From contig MGRR01000011.1 in NCBI GenBank assembly GCA_001798265.1, forward strand, positions 1 through 10,061: DNA of 10,061 nt, given 5' to 3'. Below, piece after piece: positions 5,949-10,061 of the stretch. The notes beneath the pieces were generated by a model, which searched no databases, was not told the DNA's origin, and saw nothing but the letters and a program-made list of their open reading frames with translations. Within the stretch, counting starts at the first letter, position 1. Each line of letters starts with the position of its first letter. This stretch comes from Deltaproteobacteria bacterium RIFCSPHIGHO2_12_FULL_43_9. Its GTDB lineage: Bacteria > Bdellovibrionota > O2-12-FULL-43-9. The position numbers were made by a program, and so were the translations under genes.

Positions 5949-6272
5949 ATGAGTTTGTCTATCAAAAAAGGGGATATGGTAGAGATAAGGAGCGGGAAAC
6001 ATAGAGGCAAAACAGGGAAAATTTTAAAGGTTCTTTGTGAAGAAAATTCTGTTTTGATTGAAAAGCTGAATTTAGTTAAGAGGCATTCAAGGCCGACAAA
6101 GTCCCTTCCCCAGGGTGGCATAGTGGAAAAGGAGGGGTCTATACATTACTCGAATGTGCTCCTTTTGTGTCCAAAGTGTAAAAGGGGGGTTCGTACAACC
6201 TCTAAGATATTGGGGGATGGGTCCAAGGTCAGGGTTTGCCGAAAATGTAAGGAATTAATTGATAAGGGATAA
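5949..6272 (+). CDS. rplX: 50S ribosomal protein L24 (uL24), four-cysteine form
   Basis: uL24 is one of the assembly-initiating large-subunit proteins. The 107-residue product carries the N-terminal KOW motif (KKGDMVEIRSGKHRGKTGKIL) and VEKEGSIHYSNVLL in the middle. The C-terminal part contains two CxxC pairs, C74-C77 (CPKC) and C97-C100 (CRKC), separated by a basic strand; this spacing suggests a zinc ribbon, as seen in some bacterial L24 proteins and absent from E. coli. It sits 13 nt after rplN, with GAGAGGG at about 5936-5942 upstream of the ATG. Confidence 0.97.
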   Translation: MSLSIKKGDMVEIRSGKHRGKTGKILKVLCEENSVLIEKLNLVKRHSRPTKSLPQGGIVEKEGSIHYSNVLLLCPKCKRGVRTTSKILGDGSKVRVCRKCKELIDKG

Positions 6273-6273
6273 T

Positions 6274-6277
6274 GGAG
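6274..6277 (+). promoter_or_regulatory. Ribosome-binding site supporting the rplE GTG start
   Basis: GGAG lies 5 nt before GTG 6283, just after the rplX stop. It favours 6283 over an in-frame TTG at 6259, which overlaps rplX and would add eight residues absent from the family. Confidence 0.7.
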
Positions 6278-6282
6278 AAAAA

Positions 6283-6831
6283 GTGGCGAGGCTTCTGGAA
6301 AAATATAAAAAAGAGATAGTTCCTCAGCTAGTGAAGGAGTTTAGTTACACGAGTATAATGAGGGTTCCCCGACTTGAGAAGATCGTCGTAAGCTCCTCTG
6401 GCAAAGATATTGTGCTCGATGCAAAGCTTCTGGATAAGGTAAGGCAGGAGCTATCCGTTATCACCGGTCAGGCAAGTGCCGTGACTCGTGCTAAAAAGGC
6501 GATAGCAAATTTTAAGTTGAGGAAGGGTGTTCCGATTGGCGCGATGGTGACGCTTCGAAGAAAAAGGATGTATGAATTTCTGGATAGATTAGTTAACGTT
6601 TCGCTTCCCAGGGTCAGGGATTTTAAAGGGGTGTCAACAAGGGCTTTTGATGGGAGGGGTAATTATACGCTGGGAATAAAAGAGCAGATAATTTTTCCGG
6701 AGATAGAGATTGATTCTATTAGTAAATTCAGGGGCATGAATATTACGGTAGTTACGACAGCCAAAACTGATGAAGAGTGTAGGGCGTTATTAACAAAAAT
6801 TGGTATGCCATTTAGAAAACAGGAGAAATAG
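6283..6831 (+). CDS. rplE: 50S ribosomal protein L5 (uL5), GTG start
   Basis: uL5 is part of the 5S RNP in the central protuberance and contacts P-site tRNA. From GTG 6283 the product has 182 residues, near the normal 179, and begins MARLLEKYKKEIVPQLVKEF as the family does. Landmarks are MRVPRLEKIV, LITGQ-type SVITGQ, AKKAIANFKLRKGVPIG, VTLRRKRMYEFLDRL, LPRVRDFKGV, FDGRGNYTLGIKEQIIFPEI and VTTAKTDEE. Odd point: the highly conserved NMGVGEA-type segment after EKIV is VSSSGKDI here (residues 36-43). Reading frame and length are otherwise normal, so the protein is likely functional. Confidence 0.96.
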   Translation: MARLLEKYKKEIVPQLVKEFSYTSIMRVPRLEKIVVSSSGKDIVLDAKLLDKVRQELSVITGQASAVTRAKKAIANFKLRKGVPIGAMVTLRRKRMYEFLDRLVNVSLPRVRDFKGVSTRAFDGRGNYTLGIKEQIIFPEIEIDSISKFRGMNITVVTTAKTDEECRALLTKIGMPFRKQEK

Positions 6832-6834
6832 ATA

Positions 6835-7020
6835 GTGGCAAGACTTTCGCATTTGATAAAAGCTGCAAGAAAACCAAAGTTTAAGGTCCGGAAAAAAAAT
6901 CGCTGCCCTCTTTGTGGGCGCTCCAGAGCCTATATTAGACAGTTTAGTATGTGCAGGCTCTGTTTCAGGGGCCTGGCTCTTAAGGGGATGATTCCAGGTG
7001 TAGTAAAGGCCAGTTGGTGA
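6835..7020 (+). CDS. rpsN: 30S ribosomal protein S14 type Z (uS14), GTG start
   Basis: uS14 is a late-binding protein of the small-subunit head. This is the short 61-residue zinc-binding (C+) type, with cysteines at 24, 27, 40 and 43 (CPLC and CRLC). The N-terminal half is basic (KAARKPKFKVRKKNR) and the C-terminus is the typical LALKGMIPGVVKASW. The GTG start follows AGGAGA at 6821-6826 with 8-nt spacing and lies 3 nt after the rplE stop. Long cysteine-free S14 forms occur in E. coli; presence of the short form helps point away from Gammaproteobacteria. Confidence 0.97.
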   Translation: MARLSHLIKAARKPKFKVRKKNRCPLCGRSRAYIRQFSMCRLCFRGLALKGMIPGVVKASW

Positions 7021-7034
7021 ATAGGGGGATATAG

Positions 7035-7430
7035 ATGATAACTGATGGAATAGCAGATTTACTTACTCGTTTACGAAATGGGGCCAAGGCCCGACATGAG
7101 CGGATAAGGGTGCCACACTCCACAGTAAAGGAGTCTATAGTGAAGGTTCTGAATAGAGCAGGTTTTGTCGGGGATTTTTCTACTGCTGGTGATGGGGTTA
7201 AAAAAGATTTGCTTGTGTCTATCAAATATAATGATGGTGGTGATTCTGTAATACTCGGATCCAGAAGGGTTAGTCGCCCGGGTTGCCGCAGGTTTGTGTC
7301 GGCCGACTCAATTCCACCAGTTGCGTCTGGTTTAGGAATATCTATTATTTCTACGCCAAAAGGGGTGATGACGAACAGTGAGGCCTCCGAACAACGCGTT
7401 GGTGGGGAGCTCCTTTGTGAGATTTGGTAG
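7035..7430 (+). CDS. rpsH: 30S ribosomal protein S8 (uS8)
   Basis: uS8 is a primary 16S rRNA-binding protein of the platform region and, in E. coli, the translational repressor of the spc operon. The 131-residue product fits the family: DGIADLLTRLRNG at the start, VPHSTVKESIVKVL, and the C-terminal SRRVSRPGCRRFVSAD, IPPVASGLGISIISTPKGVMT and VGGELLCEIW. AGGGGG at about 7023-7028 precedes the ATG, 14 nt after rpsN. I did not see a clear rRNA-like S8 target hairpin at the rplX-rplE junction, where E. coli has one, so autoregulation is not shown. Confidence 0.97.
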   Translation: MITDGIADLLTRLRNGAKARHERIRVPHSTVKESIVKVLNRAGFVGDFSTAGDGVKKDLLVSIKYNDGGDSVILGSRRVSRPGCRRFVSADSIPPVASGLGISIISTPKGVMTNSEASEQRVGGELLCEIW

Positions 7431-7440
7431 GGGTTTTTAG

Positions 7441-7980
7441 ATGTCGCTTATTGGTAAACAACCAGTTTCTATTCCTGATAATGTGGAGATTACTATTGAA
7501 GGTTCAAAACTTTTGGTAAAGGGTCCCCAAAGTACTCTATCGTTAAAAATTCCGGCGTGCATAAAAATTGAAAAAACAGGCACGGATTTGCTGGTGAAAA
7601 GAAGCGATAATTCCAGAGAGGCAAAGTCCGCGCATGGGACAACCCGCACAAATTTAGCAAATATGATCAGGGGTGTTACGGAAGGTTTTTCAAAAGAATT
7701 AGAGATAAGAGGTGTGGGTTTTCGCGCGGCAATAAAAGGGAATTCTCTGGAATTAAACCTTGGCTTTTCCCATCCTGTAGCCTTTCCTCTTCCAGAAGGT
7801 GTCTCTGCCAAAGTGGACCAGAACGTAAAGATTATCCTCTCTGGCGCGGATAGATCTTTAATTGGCCTGACAGCATCAAGGCTAAGATCGTTGAGGCCGC
7901 CAGATCCATATAAAGGTAAGGGTGTTAGATATGCCGATGAGCACGTTAAGCAAAAGGTTGGAAAAACGAGCGTTGGTTAG
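7441..7980 (+). CDS. rplF: 50S ribosomal protein L6 (uL6)
   Basis: uL6 lies near the sarcin-ricin loop of the large subunit, close to the factor-binding site used by the upstream-encoded EF-Tu. The 179-residue product has the two-repeat L6 architecture and normal length. It begins MSLIGKQPVSIPDNV, has LVKGPQSTL (25-33), HGTTRTNLANMIRGVTEGF (65-83), ELEIRGVGFRA (86-96), LGFSHPV (107-113) and the C-terminal signature PDPYKGKGVRY (154-164). AGGGG at 7429-7433, overlapping the rpsH stop, serves as ribosome-binding site with 7-nt spacing. Confidence 0.97.
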   Translation: MSLIGKQPVSIPDNVEITIEGSKLLVKGPQSTLSLKIPACIKIEKTGTDLLVKRSDNSREAKSAHGTTRTNLANMIRGVTEGFSKELEIRGVGFRAAIKGNSLELNLGFSHPVAFPLPEGVSAKVDQNVKIILSGADRSLIGLTASRLRSLRPPDPYKGKGVRYADEHVKQKVGKTSVG

Positions 7981-7988
7981 GATTAAAC

Positions 7989-8366
7989 ATGAGCAAACAG
8001 ATACATTCCAGAACGAATAAAAAAGTGGTTGACCGGAGAAGGAAAAAACGCCGGATCAGGGGAACGGTTTTTGGAGTGCCCGGACGTCCTCGTTTGAGCA
8101 TATTCAAAAGTGCCAGACATATCTATGCGCAGATCATCGACGATACTGAGGGTAAAACATTGGCTTATGCTTCTTCTGTTGACAAATCATTAAGCAAAAA
8201 GAAGATTGGTACTAAGGATGTACCATCTGTTGTTGCCAAATTGTTGATGGAGCGGGCAAAAGCTAAAAATATCGAAACAATTGTGTTTGATAGAAACGGC
8301 TTCTTATATCATGGCAATGTGAAAAAATTTGCCGATGCTTTGCGTGAAGGTGGCTTAAAATTTTAG
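7989..8366 (+). CDS. rplR: 50S ribosomal protein L18 (uL18)
   Basis: uL18 binds 5S rRNA and helps build the central protuberance together with uL5. The 125-residue product has a basic N-terminal arm (DRRRKKRRIRG), then PGRPRLSIFKSARHIYAQIIDD (31-52, the usual fold entry), and the C-terminal FDRNGFLYHG (100-109) followed by KKFADALREGGLKF. An AGGA overlapping the rplF stop (7979-7982) lies 6 nt before the ATG. Its own stop overlaps the rpsE ribosome-binding site. Confidence 0.97.
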   Translation: MSKQIHSRTNKKVVDRRRKKRRIRGTVFGVPGRPRLSIFKSARHIYAQIIDDTEGKTLAYASSVDKSLSKKKIGTKDVPSVVAKLLMERAKAKNIETIVFDRNGFLYHGNVKKFADALREGGLKF

Positions 8367-8378
8367 GAGAAAACTTAA

Positions 8379-8864
8379 GTGACATATATTGATCCAAATG
8401 AGGTTGAACTTAAAGAGAAGATTGTTGCAATAAACCGCAACGCAAAGGTTGTAAAAGGTGGGAGGCGTTTTAGTTTCTCCGCGATGGTTGCTGTTGGAAA
8501 TGGTCATGGAGTGCTCGGTGTTGGGAATGGAAAGGCACGGGAGGTTCCAGAAGCCATTAGAAAGGCTGGGGATCAGGCCAAGCGGCATCTTATGCGTGTT
8601 CCAATAGTGGAGGGTACGATCCCTCACGAGATTATAGGAAAATTTGGAGCAGGTTCAGTCTTTATGAAACCTGCTGGTGCCGGGACCGGTGTTATTGCCG
8701 GTGGCGCCGTTCGGGTTTTACTGGAAGCAGCGGGTATACAGAATGTGTTGACTAAATGCATCGGAACAAGTAACCCGCACAATGCGGTCCATGCAACGCT
8801 AGATGGTTTGAGGAGGTTAAAAACAAAAGAGGAAATTATCAGATTCAGGGGTAAAAGTTCATAA
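8379..8864 (+). CDS. rpsE: 30S ribosomal protein S5 (uS5), GTG start
   Basis: uS5 lies on the solvent side of the small subunit near the mRNA entry site and affects decoding accuracy. The 161-residue product has an N-terminal double-stranded-RNA-binding-like domain with KEKIVAINRNAKVVKGGRRFSFSA, GVLGVGNGKAREVPEAIRKA and VPIVEGTIPHEIIGKFGAG. The C-terminal domain shows PAGAGTGVIAGGAVRVLLEAAGI and GTSNPHNAVHATLDGL. The GTG start has AGGAGA at 8365-8370, 8 nt upstream. The KGGRR loop linked to spectinomycin response in other bacteria looks wild type. Confidence 0.97.
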   Translation: MTYIDPNEVELKEKIVAINRNAKVVKGGRRFSFSAMVAVGNGHGVLGVGNGKAREVPEAIRKAGDQAKRHLMRVPIVEGTIPHEIIGKFGAGSVFMKPAGAGTGVIAGGAVRVLLEAAGIQNVLTKCIGTSNPHNAVHATLDGLRRLKTKEEIIRFRGKSS

Positions 8865-8882
8865 AAATTTTAGAAGGAATTT

Positions 8883-9074
8883 ATGGCACGCGGGAAAAAA
8901 TTAAATGTAACATTAAAACGGAGTGTCATTGGTACATTAGAAGACCATAGGGCTACGGTTAAGGGACTTGGACTTAAACATATAAATCAAACCGTTGTAC
9001 TTCCTAATACCCCTTCAATTAGAGGTATGGTGAAAAAAGTGCTCTATCTACTCGATGTGAGGGAAGAGAAATGA
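8883..9074 (+). CDS. rpmD: 50S ribosomal protein L30 (uL30)
   Basis: uL30 is a small large-subunit protein absent from some bacterial lineages. The 63-residue product starts MARGKKLNVTLKRSVIG and includes HRATVKGLGLKHINQTVVLPNTPSIRGMV in the expected places, then VLYLLDV near the end. AAGGAA at about 8874-8879 precedes the ATG. Its TGA overlaps the ATG of rplO by 4 nt, implying coupling. Confidence 0.96.
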   Translation: MARGKKLNVTLKRSVIGTLEDHRATVKGLGLKHINQTVVLPNTPSIRGMVKKVLYLLDVREEK

Positions 9075-9532
9075 AATTAAACACAATTGCCCCATCTAGC
9101 GGGTCTACACATTACAGGAAGAGAGTAGGGCGAGGAAACGGCTCGGGTCATGGCACTACTGCGGGAAGGGGATGTAAAGGTGCAGGTTCGAGAACAGGGG
9201 CTACAAGTGATCCACGTTTTGAAGGTGGTCAGATGCCGCTTTATCGCAGACTTCCAAAGGTTGGTTTTACAAATATATTCAGGAAACAATTTTTGCCGGT
9301 TAATCTAAATCTTTTAAATAAATTTTCCAAGGGGTCCATTGTAGATCCTGCGATGTTACGTTCCTCAGGGATAATTAAAAACGGGAAAATTTGGATTAAA
9401 ATTTTAGGGAACGGAGAGCTGAAGCACGCCTTGAATATTAAGGCACACGCTTTTAGTGAATCGGCCAAAAAGAAGATTGAAGCAGTTGGCGGCACAGCTG
9501 AAGTTTTAGGAGAATCGTGGCAACAGGCATAG
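9071..9532 (+). CDS. rplO: 50S ribosomal protein L15 (uL15)
   Basis: uL15 is a late-assembling large-subunit protein with a long extended N-terminal region. The 153-residue product shows the glycine/arginine-rich segment KRVGRGNGSGHGTTAGRGCKG (18-38), FEGGQMPLYRRLPKVGFTN (50-68) and the C-terminal signature KILGNGELKHALNIKAHAFS (110-129). It starts within the rpmD stop and its last five codons overlap secY by 16 nt. A gene for L36 or adk is not present within the window. Confidence 0.97.
   Translation: MKLNTIAPSSGSTHYRKRVGRGNGSGHGTTAGRGCKGAGSRTGATSDPRFEGGQMPLYRRLPKVGFTNIFRKQFLPVNLNLLNKFSKGSIVDPAMLRSSGIIKNGKIWIKILGNGELKHALNIKAHAFSESAKKKIEAVGGTAEVLGESWQQA
9508..9512 (+). promoter_or_regulatory. 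Ribosome-binding site supporting the secY GTG start
   Basis: AGGAG inside rplO lies 4 nt before GTG 9517. No ATG occurs near the start of the SecY homology, so this site with the GTG is the best start even though it makes a 16-nt overlap with rplO. Confidence 0.6.
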
Positions 9533-10061
9533 AGGGTTTAACTCAAATCCCAGAGCTTAAAAGACGTCTTTTATGGACGATTGGGCTTTTGGGTGTATAC
9601 AGGCTCGGTGTCCAGGTCCCAACCCCGGGTATCGATGCATCTGCCCTATCGCAACAGTTTCAGGCAGCGCAAAATACACTTTTTGGTGTTTTTAATCTTT
9701 TCGCCGGCGGTGCGCTTGAGAGATTTTCTATATTCGCGTTAGGCATTATGCCATATATCAGCGCGTCAATTATTTTACAGCTACTGACTGTCGTTGTTCC
9801 CCACCTGGAACAATTATCAAAAGAAGGTGAATTGGGTCGTCGAAAAATCACACAATATACAAGATACTTCACAATAGTTCTTTCAATTATACAGGGGTTT
9901 TTTATCAGCAGTGGCCTAGAGGGACTAACGAACCCGCAGGTTGTGCTTAATCCCGGGCTTAATTTTAAAATAATGTCTGTTATCACATTGACATCCGGAA
10001 CGGCATTCATAATGTGGCTGGGTGAGCAGATAACAGAGCGCGGTGTTGGCAATGGAATATC
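9517..10061 (+). CDS. secY: Protein translocase subunit SecY, 3'-truncated by window edge
   Basis: SecY is the channel subunit of the SecYEG translocon in the cytoplasmic membrane. The visible 181 codons run off the right edge without a stop. The start is GTG 9517 (VATGIEGLTQIPELKRRLL). Hydrophobic helices are visible at about residues 18-36 (TM1), 70-95 (TM2, with FALGIMPYISASIILQLL), 115-135 (TM3) and 151-169 (TM4). Conserved stretches include TPGID (36-40), the plug-region LFAGGALERFS (61-71), LSKEGELGRRKITQYTRY (100-117) and the cytoplasmic loop WLGEQITERGVGNGIS. Position after rplO is the standard spc-operon arrangement. Sequence seen is intact; about the last three-fifths of the protein lie beyond the window. 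Confidence 0.97.
   Translation, partial: MATGIEGLTQIPELKRRLLWTIGLLGVYRLGVQVPTPGIDASALSQQFQAAQNTLFGVFNLFAGGALERFSIFALGIMPYISASIILQLLTVVVPHLEQLSKEGELGRRKITQYTRYFTIVLSIIQGFFISSGLEGLTNPQVVLNPGLNFKIMSVITLTSGTAFIMWLGEQITERGVGNGI

Noticed and set aside
6240..6290. S8-type translational operator near the rplX-rplE junction
   Set aside because: The spacing is only 10 nt and I could not see a hairpin resembling the 16S S8-binding site.
9660..10052. 130-codon open frame on the - strand opposite secY
   Set aside because: It lies fully antisense to strongly conserved SecY sequence and its product resembles no family; other antisense frames in the window are rejected for the same reason.

Overview
The window is one uninterrupted stretch of the bacterial S10-spc ribosomal protein superoperon. 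All genes are on the + strand: tuf (5' end outside the window), rpsJ, rplD, rplW, rplB, rpsS, rplV, rpsC, rplP, rpmC, rpsQ, rplN, rplX, rplE, rpsN, rpsH, rplF, rplR, rpsE, rpmD, rplO and the first part of secY. Most genes are separated by 0-18 nt or overlap by 4-16 nt, as expected for a single translationally coupled transcript. The only gap of any size is the 143 nt between rpsJ and rplD. No tRNA, rRNA, CRISPR array, IS transposase or phage gene is visible.

The organism looks like a bacterium of the Desulfobacterota / former Deltaproteobacteria type. The basis is tuf immediately upstream of rpsJ, a short zinc-binding (C+) S14, a four-cysteine L24, and the overall style of the EF-Tu, S10, S17 and SecY sequences. 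This is a judgement from remembered family sequences, not a search result. Ribosomal genes use mixed A/T- and G/C-ending codons; tuf is strongly biased to G-ending codons.

Layout: 1-1115 encodes EF-Tu; 1119-1427 encodes S10; 1428-1570 holds a 123-bp interrupted palindrome and no gene; 1571-5935 encodes the rest of the S10 cluster and the start of the spc cluster (L4 to L14); 5949-9532 encodes L24 to L15; 9517 to the right edge encodes SecY. The genes supply proteins of both ribosomal subunits, an elongation factor and the protein-export channel.

The main anomaly is the absence of rplC (uL3), which normally lies between rpsJ and rplD. The palindrome sits exactly where it should be, starting 3 nt after the rpsJ stop and ending just before the rplD ribosome-binding site. 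Because uL3 is near-universal and essential, the gene has either moved, been lost with compensation, or been dropped by an assembly collapse across a repeat. Lesser oddities are a nine-G run at the rplD/rplW junction, loss of the usual RGGGHK segment in uL2, an altered N-terminal motif in uL5, a Pro/Ala tail on uS19, and a sharp codon-usage break between tuf and rpsJ. I saw no new multi-gene system here.
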